Positions 1-11,845 of a stretch of DNA of 64,000 nucleotides are shown piece by piece (position 1 is the stretch's first letter; every line of letters starts with the position of its first letter). The notes under the pieces were generated by a model. That model made no database searches and was not told the origin of the DNA. It saw only the letters and a program-made list of their open reading frames with translations. Source of the DNA: Chiridota heheva (taxonomy: Eukaryota; Echinodermata; Holothuroidea; Apodida; Chiridotidae); assembly GCA_020152595.1 (NCBI GenBank), contig JAIGNY010001444.1, forward strand, positions 253,501 to 317,500, read 5' to 3'. The position numbers and the translations under genes were made by a program.

Positions 1-1855
1 GTGTTGCTGCGGCTCCTGGTAGTAGCTGTGTTGCTGCGGCTCCTGGTAGTAGCTGTGTTGCTACGACTCCTGGTAGTAGCTGTGTTTCTGCGGCTCCTGG
101 TAGTAGCTGTGTTGCTGCGGCTCCTGGTAGTAGCTGTGTTGCTACGGCTCCTGGTAGTAGCTGTGTTGCTGCGGCTCCTGGTAGTAGCTGTGTTGCTGAG
201 GCTCCTGGTAGTAGCTGTGTTGCTATGGCTCCGGGTAGTAGCTGTGTTGCTACGGCTCCTGGTAGTAGCTGTGTTGCTACTGCTCCTGGTAGTAGCTGTG
301 TTGCTGCGGCTCCTGGTAGTAGCTGTGTTGCTTGGCTCCTGGTTGTAGCTGTATAACCACGGCTCCTGGTAATAGCTGTGTTGCTACTGCTCCTGGTAGT
401 AGCTGTGTTGCTGCGGCTCCTGGTAGTAGCTGTGTTGCTATGGCTCCGGGTAGTAGCTGTGTTGCTACGGCTCCTGGTAATAGCTGTGTTGCTACTGCTC
501 CTGGTAGTAGCTGTGTTGCTGCGGCTCCTGGTAGTAGCTGTGTTGTTATGGCTCCTGGTAGTAGCTGTGTTGCTACGGCTCCTGGTAGTAGCTGTGTTGC
601 TACGGCTCCTGGTAGTAGCTGTGTTGCTGCGGCTCCTGGTAGTAGCTGTGTTGCTGAGGCTCCTGGTAGTAGCTGTGTTGCTATGGCTCCGGGTAGTAGC
701 TGTGTTGCTACGGCTCCTGGTAGTAGCTGTGTTGCTACTGCTCCTGGTAGTAGCTGTGTTGCTGCGGCTCCTGGTAGTAGCTGTGTTGCTATGGCTCCTG
801 GTTGTAGCTGTATAACTACGGCTCCTGGTAATAGCTGTGTTGCTACTGCTCCTGGTAGTAGCTGTGTTGCTGCGGCTCCTGGTAGTAGCTGTGTTGCTAT
901 GGCTCCGGGTAGTAGCTGTGTTGCTACGGCTCCTGGTAATAGCTGTGTTGCTACTGCTCCTGGTAGTAGCTGTGTTGCTGCGGCTCCTGGTAGTAGCTGT
1001 GTTGCTATGGCTCCGGGTAGTAGCTGTGTTGCTACGGCTCCTGGTAGTAGCTGTGTTGCTACGACTCCTGGTAGTAGCTGTGTTGCTACGGCTCCTGGTA
1101 GTAGCTGTGTTGCTATGGCTCCTGGTAGTAGCTGTGTTGCTATGGCTCCGGGTAGTAGCTGTGTTGCTACGGCTCCTGGTAATAGCTGTGTTGCTACTGC
1201 TCCTGGTAGTAGCTGTGTTGCTACGACTCCTGGTAGTAGCTGTGTTGCTACGGCTCCTGGTAGTAGCTGTGTTGCTATGGCTCCTGGTAGTAGCTGTGTT
1301 GCTATGGCTCCTGGTAATAGCTGTGTTGCTACTGCTCCTGGTAGTAGCTGTGTTGCTGCGGCTCCTGGTAGTAGCTGTGTTGCTATGGCTCTGGGTAGTA
1401 GCTGTGTTGCTGCGGCTTCTGGTAGTAGCTGTGTTGCTACGGCTCCGGGTAGTAGCTGTGTTGCTACGGCTCCTAATAGTAGCTGTGTTGCTACGACTCC
1501 TGGTAGTAGCTGTGTTGCTACGGCTCCTGGTAGTAGCTGTGTTGCTATGGCTCCTGGTAGTAGCTGTGTTGCTATGGCTCCGGGTAGTAGCTGTGTTGCT
1601 ACGGCTCCTGGTAATAGCTGTGTTGCTACTGCTCCTGGTAGTAGCTGTGTTGCTGCGGCTCCTGGTAGTAGCTGTGTTGCTATGGCTCCGGGTAATAGCT
1701 GTGTTGCTACGGCTCCTGATAGTAGCTGTGTTGCTACGACTCCTGGTAGTAGCTGTGTTGTTACGGCTCCTGGTAGTAGCTGTGTTGCTATGGCTCCTGG
1801 TAGTAGCTGTGTTGCTACGACTCCTGGTAGTAGCTGTATTGCTACAAAGCCCCGG
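1..1855. repeat. 27-bp minisatellite, about 69 copies, cut by the window edge
   Basis: The unit is GCTCCTGGTAGTAGCTGT followed by GTTGCTRYG, 27 bp, repeated without a break from the first base. The period is nine codons, so one plus-strand frame reads APGSSCVA plus a variable residue and another reads LLRLLVVAV; several minus-strand frames are open too. Variation is mostly in one codon (GCG, ACG, ATG, GAG, ACT), giving A/T/M/E, with few silent changes elsewhere. That is not the pattern of purifying selection. A 17-unit block is duplicated (offset 458-459 bp), and the left copy has lost one base near 332, shifting the frame. The APGSSC frame ends at TAA 1856-1858, which overlaps a splice-donor-like GGTAAGG. 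I read it as a minisatellite; a repetitive cysteine-containing exon is a remote alternative. Confidence 0.9.
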
Positions 1856-1858
1856 TAA

Positions 1859-3178
1859 GGATCCAGGGGCGAAGCCCTCGGAAGCTCTCACAAAATTGAC
1901 ATTTCAAGGGCAAAAAAAGTATGTCACAACGCATAGTAAGAAGGTGTATTATACAAGTCAATATTCATGTCAAAGAGAGCTATAATACACCATATACAAA
2001 AGTAAAATTATGAAAATGCATAATGTGGAAATATAATGTTTTATTGTTTATGTTTGTAGATGCACGGTTAGGTTTATCCTCACTTTGAAAAAAATGGGTT
2101 GTCTAAAAGAAAGGTTTTCAATAATTTGCTCCAAACTTAAATGTTGTCAAACGTTTTAAATGAGCCTGTTTACATGCACTCTGACTCCCACTTTCTCCCC
2201 CCTCCCTCTCCCCACTCTCTAGACTCTCTGTGTTTTAGTTCATGTATTTAGATACAAAATCGCACAAATGTTTAATTTATTATTACCGAAGAACCTTTTT
2301 CTGAGAAAGTGCCCTTTTAAAATTTAAAAACATAATAAGCACCCGGAGCTTGTTAAACCGACAGATTAAGATATTGGAGAGAGGAGGAGGGAGGGGGAGG
2401 GGGTGGCGATCGATTAGGTTCCATCCATTGTATTCACCATAGTAGTGGGAGGAAAGTGTAGGAGGTGAAGGTGTAGCAGTCAGTGTACGTTGAAGGTTGT
2501 TTTTCTTTTTCTCTATTCTATTTTGCAGTTAAATATAGCATTTGCCTGGTGGGGTATTGAAATTTTGCAAATCACAGTTACAGTATGTTGATTTTTCTAT
2601 TATCTCCGCTCCCATGTCATTTGCATGTATCTTTTGTAAATTTTCAACAGTTTTTACTGATCGTTCTGATTGCAATTTTTCATTTTTGTTTTGCAAAATA
2701 TATCATTAACCTGTCAGGCTAATGACTTTTTGCAAAACAAATTTACCGTGAGCATTATTTACCATATCCGCATTAGGTTTCAATCAGGGAGTAGCTTTTA
2801 CGTAATCAATCTGACATATTTTCTGTTTTATTTGATATGTCATTTGGCTTTAAGAGCTAGGGGCAACATCTATCACACAAGGGCCATGTAGAAGGGGGAA
2901 CATGCCCCCTCACTTTTTTGCAAATCATGAGATGGATGACCTGCAATTTTGAAAAAATTACTGTTGCAATAGATATGAATAACAGATCATGTTCACTAAA
3001 AACTGATAATTAGATGGAAAATGAATAAAAAAATTCCATCAGATTAGGGCGATTATTTCTAAAAGAAGTGTGACAGCCACAAGAACTAAAAACATGAATT
3101 ATGTTGGCAAAATATTTGGTTAAATTATTACAATACAACGTCATTTTAAACTCTTAGCTGACAAAGACAACATGCATG
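1859..3178. other. AT-rich intergenic stretch, no gene seen
   Basis: Mostly unique AT-rich sequence with a purine-rich G/A tract near 2,370-2,410 and a pyrimidine-rich tract near 2,185-2,225. The longest open frame (2,670-2,891) is hydrophobic and low in complexity, with no recognisable domain. I see no splice-bounded coding segment. Confidence 0.5.
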
Positions 3179-3480
3179 CAGTGGCATATAGGATTCGGGT
3201 GAGTTAGGGGCCAAGGCCCCCTCCCCATAATTTTATTGGAGGGTGAAATTACAATTTTGGCCACCCAATAAATGAAGGTCTAATGAATTGATTTTGAAGA
3301 GTCAGATTCCATGGCAACTTTTCTTCTGGAAATCGGGAAATTTCCTTCAATTTTTGTACGATTTCCTTCATTTTTGTGAAATTTGCTTCAATTTTCGGGA
3401 TTTTTTTTTAATTTTGAGGGTATGTTGCCAAATTTACCAAAATATTCAATCATTTTACAAACCCTCCCTTTAGGCCCAAC
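3179..3480. repeat. Degenerate dispersed repeat beginning CAGTGGCATA
   Basis: It starts with CAGTGGCATA and runs into a CCAAGGCCCCCTCCCC tract, like other stretches of the window (near 6,260, 7,352 and 8,065). It continues into a TTTCCTTCAATTTTTG-rich low-complexity segment that resembles 30,950-31,130. No matching right terminus was found, so the extent is approximate. CAGTGGC ends are common in hAT-type MITEs, but this copy cannot be classified. Confidence 0.4.
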
Positions 3481-3764
3481 TACAATGATGGTTTTTTGGA
3501 CTGTGATAAGAGATTCAAGTGGGGGCACGCACTTTTTAAATGACCAATCTGAAAGACGGAAATGCAAAATCAGTGAATTGGTAAATAATTAACCTTCTCT
3601 TTGATTCCTTCAAACTCCCCCTCACTCATTAAAAATGTAGTTTCAAAGAGATACTGCTACATTGTTTATTTGGTTATGAAATATGGAAAAGCAAATACAT
3701 TTGATCGCGTCAGCGGTGTAGGAAGATATTTAACATTGGGTGACATTTTATTTTTGTCCACTCT

Positions 3765-4640
3765 GATATAATTGGAAGATACAGTACATGTAAACCTGAT
3801 TTAATTGGAAGATAGTTAAAAACCTGATTTGATTGGAAGATAGTTATGAACCTGATTTGATTGGAAGATAGTTATGAACCTAATTTGATTGGAAAATAGT
3901 TATGAATCTAATTTGATTGGAAGATAGTTATGAACCTGATTTGATTGGAAGATAGTTATGAACCTAATTTGATTGGAAGATAGTTATGAACCTGATTTAA
4001 TTTGAAGATAGTTATGAACCTGATTTAATTGGAAGATAGTTATGAACCTGATTTAATTTGAAGATAGTTGTGAACCTGATTTAATTGGAAGATAGTTATG
4101 AACCAGATTTGATTGGAAGATAGTTATGAACCTGATTTGATTGGAAGATAGTTATGAACCTGATTTGATTGGAAGATAGTTATGAACCTGATTTAATTGG
4201 AAGATAGTTATGAACCTAATTTGATTGGAAGATAGTTATGAACCTGATTTAATTGGAAGATAGTTATTAACCTGATTTAATTTGAAGATAGTTATGAACC
4301 TGATTTGATTGGAAGATAGTTATGAACCTGATTTAATTGGAAGATAGTTATGAATCTAATTTGATTGGAAGATAGTTATGAACCTGATTTGATTGGAAGA
4401 TAGTTATTAACCTGATTTAATTGGAAGATAGTTATGAATCTAATTTGATTGGAAGATAGTTATGAACCTGATTTGATTGGAAGATAGTTATGAACCTGAT
4501 TTAATTGGAAGATAGTTATGAACCTGATTTAATTGGAAGATAGTTGTGAACTTGATTTAATTGGAAGATAGTTATGAACCGGATTTGATTGGAAGATAGT
4601 TATGAACCTGATTTAATTGAAAGATAGGTATGAACCTGAT
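3765..4640. repeat. 28-bp minisatellite, about 31 copies
   Basis: The unit is GAACCTGATTTGATTGG followed by AAGATAGTTAT (28 bp). Variants differ mainly by GATTTGATT/GATTTAATT/AATTTGATT and TTGG/TTTG. The period is not a multiple of three and no coding frame results. The array fades at both ends. Confidence 0.92.
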
Positions 4641-6259
4641 TATCTTGCTGAAGACTAATTATCATTTAACCATGGCAGTAATGAGTGATGTTTTTTAGTT
4701 GGTTACCCATGCTTGAAATCAACATGATGCACTGCAAAGAATCGAGGCACTCATATGTACAACAGAAGCTGACTTTTTTCAAAGAATTGTTTTGTGTAAG
4801 ATCTAGTCAGTTAAATTCTATGTGTGTTTTTAGTTTGGGAATATTTTGAGTAAAAGTTGGGGTTTCACAGGATATTGAAGGGAGTTGTTATTTTAAGAAA
4901 TTTGTAAACAGTTGCTAACTTTATATAGAAAAATATTTTTAGATTAAAGAGAAAACAATTATTTACACAGAAACTTAATCTTTGGTACCAGAAGTGTAGG
5001 TGTCAACTCCTGAATAAAAGAAAAGTTTAAGGGTACTATTGGGGATTACTATCGAAACATTTGATATTCCTAGAAATTTGTAAACATATGTTACTTTATG
5101 TGCAGAAGTATTTTGTAAATTAGAAAAGAATTTGGGGGGTACTATTTGGGGACCAGGTAAAATTGAAACAAGTTGATATTCCTAGAAATTGGTAAACATT
5201 TTACTGCTTTTCTCATATTGTCCTCATATTGACTTCTATTTAAATTGAACTTTGAGATTTATCTACTAAGGCAGCACTGGTCAGTCAAGCTTTCAGCAAT
5301 ATCTAGTGCATGAGTGTCAACCTGGTGATTGTATGTAATATATATGTAGATAAGAAATTGTATTGTATGTAATTTATATGTAGATAAGACATTATTCAGA
5401 AATCAATCCCACCGCAGGGAGCCGTTTAAGTCTTAGACTTGTTAAGATGGCTACCATCAGATGACTGCTATACAAGATATGTTAAATTAATTATTAACAT
5501 GCTAAAAAGAAGTTATTTACAAATTAATTCTTAGAATCGTGAGGCCTGGTTGTTACATCTGCTGGGAGAATGACAAAAATAGAACTGAAGTAATTGATCC
5601 CCCATGTGGAACAAGAAAAGCTTAATCAGTGAGACTGATTGAATATGCAACTACAAAGAATTAAAATCTGTATATGCCACTGTTTATGGTCATAGTATTT
5701 CTAACATCAGTGGTTTACGAATAATAGAAGTTCCAGAATTCAGGTTGTCCATGTGTAACAGGCACGTAGCCAGTGTGGGGCATGAGAAGGGGGGGAGGGG
5801 GGAGGCATTCCCCCTTGCATGATTTCAAATTACTAGGTCTAATCAAAATTTCTTTTTCATATTTAATAATCATATTTCAAAATTTGGAGGTATTAAAGAA
5901 AACAATTTTTTTTTTGTATTTTAGTAAAATATCTGAGTGTTGTCTTTTACTTCTCTTGTTGTCCTCTATAACATTATGATGAACATGGCTGATGATTGGA
6001 GAAGATACAAGTCTCTCTACGTTAGTTGATCATATTTTGTAATGCTTTTATTGAGTATGGGAATCATATACTGAAAGGAATAAGCATGATATTACAGAGT
6101 AAAACCTAGCTAGAAGGCAAGGCAGGGTAAGGATTGCCATATACTTAAGCCCCACCATGATAAATTATTAAGATACAGTATCCCTTCTTAAGAAGAATTG
6201 TTCAATCTTCGGAATTGCGATCCTCCTACCCTCTCCAACCAAAAGTCTCTTGCTATATG
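4641..6259. other. Intergenic, with small local duplications
   Basis: AT-rich sequence. Around 4,845-5,200 a ~120-bp block is imperfectly repeated (GATATTCCTAGAAATT plus GGTAAACAT motif). At about 5,328-5,395 the phrase TTGTATGTAATATATATG recurs. A G-rich stretch at 5,775-5,815 resembles the CAGTGGC-type dispersed repeats. No supported gene. Confidence 0.45.
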
Positions 6260-6687
6260 CAGTGGCACAACTAGATTCATGGGGGCCGGTGGGGAATTTG
6301 GCACTTGGGGCCATTACAAACCTGTCTCAACATATATGTTTAGCTACTACAACATTGACATTTTCATGTTTTTATCTTAATTTGTATAATCTATGTATGA
6401 AATTACATTTTTTGGGGGGTAAAAGTGCAGGGAACTGTTTTGGGAAATGGGGGTCTGGACCCCCTTGGACACCTCCCCCCCCCCACCCCACACACACAAA
6501 CACCCACACACACTTTTTTGAGAAAATTTTCAAAATTTGGATGATCTTTGTTTTTTTATATCTTTTTTTGTTAAAAAATAAATAAGATTGCCCTCAAAAG
6601 TGGTCTACGTTTGAACAATTCATCTTGGGAGGGGGGTCTAGGACCTTCTCGGACCCCTTCACAATTTTATTCCTGGCTATGCCACTG
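6260..6687. mobile_element. MITE-like element with CAGTGGC terminal inverted repeats
   Basis: The left end CAGTGGCACAACTAG is inverted at the right end as CTGGCTATGCCACTG, giving ~428 bp between matching termini. The inside is non-coding, with G-rich and C-rich runs and a (CA)-rich stretch near 6,495. The termini resemble hAT-superfamily MITEs. The flanking 8-mers (GCTATATG-like and GGTCAATG) match only partly, so a hAT assignment is tentative. Confidence 0.5.
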
Positions 6688-8235
6688 GGTCAATGCTCCA
6701 CTCAACATTCAGACAGTTGACATTCCTCAACAAAGAAAGATTGAGTAAGCTTAATTTAAACTTAGTTGCAAACCATTTTTTGACCTACAGTATAACCAAA
6801 ACCGGGAACAACGATCAGACGATTCGAGCTATTTTCATGTTCTGATATGTGAAATGATTATCTTACATTCAATTATTTCAGAACTGTAACGTCTCTTTCA
6901 AGGTGTTTTTGTTATACTACAAAAAAAAAGTTTTGTTGGGTTGAATTTTGATTGAATTTTGATTACAATATTACACGTGACGATTATTCTTGCGTGTCTT
7001 GTAGAGCTATAATTGTCTTATTCTAATATTTATACACTTCAACAATATATTACTTCACTTCTGAAAAAAATGCTTAAGAGCATCGTGTATTTTCCAATGC
7101 ATTCGTTCATATTTTATAAGTGTGAAACAAAGTTTGATTCTTCACAATGACAAGAAGAGAAGCAGTCGTTGAAGGCACTATAAGAATTTGCATCAATTTG
7201 ATAACAGCCGAAAATCTAAGAAACATTTTTTTTTTTTTATCATTGCTCAGTTTGACATACAGTATCAGATTTGTTGCAAGATTGTCGTAATTTTGGAAAT
7301 GCTGTTAAATGATGCATTTTAACCAATTTCATCATTTTTGTGGTAATCAGTGGCATAACAAAAAAGGGTCAGCCACCCACCCTTGTTGGGCCTGGCCCGG
7401 GCCCTATAAAGGGGGCCCGTAAGAAAAATAAACCATTATACCTATCCATATTTGGTTAAATTGCTACAATACAATGTCGTTTATATCATATGTATTGATT
7501 TTTCCATGTTTCATAACAAAATGAACATTTGTAGTAATATCAAAATAAACATTTGTAGTAATATCATGCCAAAATGATCTTCTTTTTTTTTTTAGATGGG
7601 TTTTAGATAAGAGAAGGAAGGGGGAATCGAAGAGATGAATTATTCATACCAATTCCTGACTTTGCATTTTCATCTTTCAGATCAGCCTCATTTCAAATGT
7701 GCATGCTTGCAACCACTTGAAATACTGCTCTGCAGCCTATGCTAGTATCATTATCGTAGTTGTAATTCCTGTAAAGAAAGTTGAAGAAATAAAATTCAAT
7801 TATTAAAAACGTAATTACTTTTCATTAAAATTAATTGTTAAAAAAGATGTCTAAACTTTCAATGGCTTTGCCTGCAGGAACACTTGTCTGAAATGTTTAA
7901 ATATTGCCAACATTTCTTGTTTTTAATGTTATTACTATGTTATTAGAATCTGCCTCTAATTTACTAAGAGCTACAGCACCAATTTGGGATGCCCTAACTC
8001 AAAATCTTTCTTACTAAAGACATCACAATATTTCTTTAGTGTCCCACAGTGCTGCCATCCAATTGCATAACTAGAGTCATGGGGGACAGTCAGTAATTTG
8101 CCGCTTGGGACCCCATGCATAGCAAACATATTACAATGTCATTTCTCAAGGCCCCCAAATTGCATTTACGCACCCTTCTCACCCTAATGTTGCGCGACTG
8201 GCTACAAGCTACAAAGCTTACAGAACATACAGTAT
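6688..8235. other. Intergenic, with degenerate dispersed repeats
   Basis: AT-rich. CAGTGGCATAAC at about 7,352 is followed by a GGGCCTGGCCCGGGCCC stretch, and a related stretch begins near 8,065 (GCATAACTAGAGTCATGGGGG), but neither shows a clear partner terminus. A 30-bp phrase around TTTGTAGTAATATCA is repeated at 7,528-7,566. No gene seen. Confidence 0.45.
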
Positions 8236-8551
8236 CATGTGTTTTAGCCCTGGCCTAATGTGTTTTAGCCCTGGCCTAATGTGTTTTAGCCCTGGCCTAA
8301 TGTGTTTTAGCCCTGGTCTAATGTGTTTTAGCTCTGGCCTAATGTGTTTTAGCCCTGGCCTAATGTGTTTTAGCCCTGGCCTAATGTGTTTTAGCCCTGG
8401 CCTGTGTTTTAGCCCTGGCCTAATGTGTTTTAGCCCTGGCCTAATGTGTTTTAGCCCTGGTTTAATGTGTTTTAGCCCTGGCCTAATGTGTTTTAGCCCT
8501 GGCCTAATGTGTTTTAGCCCTGGCCTAATGTGTTTTAGCCCTGGCCTAATT
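8236..8551. repeat. 21-bp minisatellite, 15 copies
   Basis: The unit is ATGTGTTTTAGCCCTGGCCT plus A (21 bp), nearly identical between copies. One copy (about 8,401) lacks exactly 3 bp (AAT), so the plus-strand frame stays open and reads MCFSPGL repeats up to about 8,704. No signal or domain supports this as a protein; the open frame follows from the 7-codon period. Confidence 0.93.
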
Positions 8552-9112
8552 CATAGAGAGAATTGTTACTTATACTCATTTGGGAGAATATATATGACTA
8601 CTTCATTGATTATTATATGTTCTGATTCATCAAATAATCAGTGGATTACATTACTTTGTGTCTGCATCTGTGAAAGATCTTTTGCTGTATTGTACAAAAA
8701 CTAGGGGTTTGGGGAGGGATAGGATGTCATTGTAAAATAACAACAAAAAACTAGGGGAAGCTAGGGGGTCCGTGGTCAAAAACATTATGTCCTTTACCAG
8801 AAAATTATGAAGAACATAAAATGTATTAGAAATGTGTTAAAGAGGGGATCTAGTCTCAAGAAAATTGCTTGACCGTCACCCAAAAATATGATCATACTAT
8901 AGTAATGTAACTTCCGCGGCAGTAATTAATTGGCTTATCGGGGCATGGTTGGTGATTGTGTAAACATTTTGACCAATCAGAACTTTGTATTTTATCATAA
9001 TTCTGATCTCCACGGTAACACAATATCTGGCCTCTGAACGAATTGCCCACCTGATGTATGCCTATGATAGGCTGACACCCAGTGTTACTCAAAATACATT
9101 ATTACAAACAAA
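8552..9112. other. Intergenic
   Basis: No coding segment supported. A short block at 8,895-9,070 is more GC-balanced and contains TTGACCAATCAGAAC, a good CCAAT-box match. With no gene attached to it I do not call a promoter. The sequence runs into the 5' region of the LINE that follows. Confidence 0.35.
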
Positions 9113-9430
9113 TTGTCTACATCGGCAGTGTTGAGAGTGATGGACTTATATTCTATTCTCTCCAACTTTTCATTCCATTTCACTTTACCTTGCACTTTAC
9201 CACCTACATTTTGTTTTATATCTTCATTTTCCGGGATTCTCTCTCTGTGGATGAGCATCTGCTTTCGGTGAGATCGTTTTTTTGTATTTTCTTCCCTTCC
9301 GTTCTGACCAGACTTTCTGACCAGACTTTCGCGCCTTATTGTTACCTGTACAGCGGTTCTCCTATAGTAGTTCCGCAATTTTTTTCCTAGTTGCCTCGGG
9401 TCTCTTGGCCCTTGGTTTTTTTTTTTCATC

Positions 9431-10435
9431 ATGAAGAAATGCTTCTGCCTTGACCTTGACTCTCCCTCCCCTCCCCGTGACCCACCTGCTACCTCCATTG
9501 ACCATTCTTCAGCCCCAGTCTCCAAAATTCTAATAATACAGGCCACCAATAAACCAGATAGTTTTAAAAGTTTCCCCTTTTCTAATTCACAAAGTGCTCC
9601 AAGGCCTTGTCAGTACCCTCTCTAAGGTCTCCACCCTCAGATCTGGTGAGGGACACTCAAGCCACCACCCCCCTCACAACTTAAACCCTAGCCAATGCCG
9701 TTATTGACGTTACCCCCCACCATTCCCTGAACTCCAGCAAAGGTGTGTTTAGAACCATGGAACCTAGCTTACCTGACCGATGAAGACCTCGTAGAGGAAC
9801 TTACCAATCAACACGTTACTGAAGCCCGTCGTCTTGTCCTCAAGAGAGACGGTGCTGAAACACCTAACAATACCATCTTCCTGATGTTTTCCGCACCAAC
9901 TCTCCCCTCCCACATCACTGCTGGCTACCTAAGAATCCCAGTCACCCCTTATGTTCCTAACCCTCTCCGTTGTCATAAGTGCCAGAGGTATGGCCATGGT
10001 AAAAGCTTCTGCCGCAGTCAAGCGCGGTGTGGCAACTGGAGCCCTGGACCATGACAGTATCTCCTGCACTAGCACCTCACACTGCACCCATTGCGACGGT
10101 ACTCACCCAGCTAACCCATCCTTCCTTCTCAAAAGACTGCCCCATCTGGCTTCAGGAAAAGCAAATAACCAAACTAAAAACCTTCATCCCAACGTCACTT
10201 ACCTGGAGGCCAGGAAGCAATTTCTTGCTTCTCTCCACACTAAACCATCCTACTTGAGCACAGTCTCCTCTAACACCAATATCGCTCCCCCTATCACAAC
10301 TAAAACTGACTCACATACCCAAACCGACCTCACCTGGCTCTTCTTACCCAGTCCAAAGCCCATCTCCATTGCCAACAACCCAACCACACCCATTACCCAA
10401 ACCACTCTAGACCCCATGCAAGCTCTCCTACAAGC
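9431..10435 (+). pseudogene. ORF1 (Gag-like, CCHC zinc knuckles) of LINE copy A
   Basis: This would be the nucleic-acid-binding ORF1 protein that coats element RNA. The start at ATG 9,431 is chosen because translation then runs into ORF1-like sequence; frame breaks occur near 9,625 and 10,040. A segment reading LTDEDLVEEL...EARRLVLKRDG precedes a clear CCHC knuckle, CHKCQRYGHGKSFC, at 9,971-10,012 (C-X2-C-X4-H-X4-C). Further knuckle remnants follow in a shifted frame, including CTHCDGTHPAN near 10,092-10,124, and then a QEKQI...KLKT segment typical of this ORF1 family. The protein ends at the deletion junction near 10,435. Not functional. Confidence 0.8.
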
Positions 10436-11845
10436 AACACATCACCAATCTGAAACAGAAATGCAACAGCTCCCTTAACATTCTTCGCCTCCTCTCCAAC
10501 ACCACCTGGGGTGCGAACCGCCATGCTCTCCTCAAAATTTTCAGGCTCACTATTCGTGCCAAGCTTGACTCTGACAATATTGTCTACTGTGTCGCTCACA
10601 ACTCATACCCCAACCACATCAACACCATCCAAAAGGAAGCCTTCAGGCTTTGTATGGGTGCCTACAGTACCTCCCCAATCACCAGCCTTCATGTTGAAGC
10701 CAATGAACCACCCTTTCTGCTAAGATGTAGAAAGCTTAACCTCTTCTATGCTTTTAGAGTCCTCACCAATGCCCAGAACCCTGTTTACAACCTTAGGTAC
10801 CCCAATTTCTCCACCCTCTTTGATAGGACTAAAACCCTATCCCCTCCCTTTAGCCTACGCAATAAATCAGACCTCCATCTTGGCATCAAATCCGCCACTC
10901 TTGGCACCTTCTCCTGGCCCACTTTTCCTCCTTGGGCCACCCCCTTCCCTGCTATCCACCTAGGCCTCTTCACTTATCACAAAACCCAAACCCACCCTAA
11001 CCTCTTCATCAATCTCCATAACCAAATCAAAGACCAACTCTCAAACTACACCTCCATCTATTCTGATGGCTCCAAGGAAGGCGACAAAGACAGCTGCTGC
11101 TGCTGTCATCCAAGACATCACCCTTAGTAGCAGACTTCCTGACTACTCATCCATTTTTTCAGCCGAGGCAAAGGCCATCATCCTCGCCCTCAATTTTATT
11201 GAGTACTCTCCACTCAGCCACTTTGCCATTTTCTCCGACCCCAAGGCTGTTCTTACTTCTTTACTCAATCTTAAATAGGATAATATCTCACCTCCTCCTC
11301 TGGAAACTCCTTTCACCCACCCTCTGCAGGAAAAGAATTCTTTTCTTCTGGATACCCAGCTATGTTGGCATCCCTGGCAGTGACAGGGCTGATGCAGCCG
11401 CTAAGCTTGCTCTCAACCTCATCCTACCCCATTACCCAAAACCCTTTCTGACATCAAACTGCTTATCGCTTCCCTTGTTCGTGACCGCTGGCAAACCTTA
11501 TGGGACTTTTAAATTGATAACAGACTTCACGTCATCCAGCCCACCATTCCGATCAATCCCACCATCAACAACCTCTCTCCTGTCGACAACGTTTATTTTA
11601 CCTGTCCTAGAATAGGTCACACCCACTTCACTCACTCCCACCTCCTTATTGGCTCCCCCAACGCCTCTGCAACAATTGCCATTGCATTCTCACAGTCCAT
11701 CACGTTCTCCTTAAATGCCCCCTGTATAACCTTCCCAGAGCTTCCCTCGCTCCCCACAACTCAATTGCCGAATTCTTCCAGAAAAATCCTCCGGATAAGA
11801 TTATTTACTTCCTTCATCATACTTCCCTCTACAACCATGTTTAGT
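10436..11845 (+). pseudogene. ORF2 remnant of LINE copy A: RT C-terminus and RNase H
   Basis: Translation in mixed frames gives the RT thumb region (NILRLLSNTTWGANR, then EAFRLCMGAYSTSP and VEANEPPF) at about 10,455-10,720. RNase H follows, with IYSDGSK (~11,058), EAKAIILALNF (~11,167) and FAIFSDPKAV (~11,221) around the acidic residues, then FFWIPSYVGIPGS...RADAAAK (~11,342-11,404). The last motif has Tyr where His is usual (compare WIPSHIGIPGNERAD in copy B). A zinc-finger-like tail is degenerate. The endonuclease and the YXDD-type catalytic core are absent. Several frameshifts. Confidence 0.82.

Noticed and set aside
332-1858. A 508-residue APGSSCVA repeat protein as a real secreted or structural gene
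   Set aside because: No start context or signal peptide is visible, a frameshift lies within the array at ~332, and substitutions are mainly non-silent in one codon. Kept only as a low-probability exon.
5535-5610. RING-CH-like zinc finger exon (IVRPGCYICWENDKN then PPCGTRKA)
   Set aside because: The CYIC and PPC spacing is suggestive, but the second metal-binding pair (PCxC) is missing and a stop follows at once; the acceptor is poor.
8237-8704. MCFSPGL repeat protein of 155 residues
   Set aside because: The 21-bp period explains the open frame; the 50-residue tail after the array is unrelated low-information sequence.
8895-9070. Promoter with CCAAT box
   Set aside because: TTGACCAATCAGAAC is a good motif match, but there is no TATA or initiator arrangement and no gene next to it other than a dead LINE.
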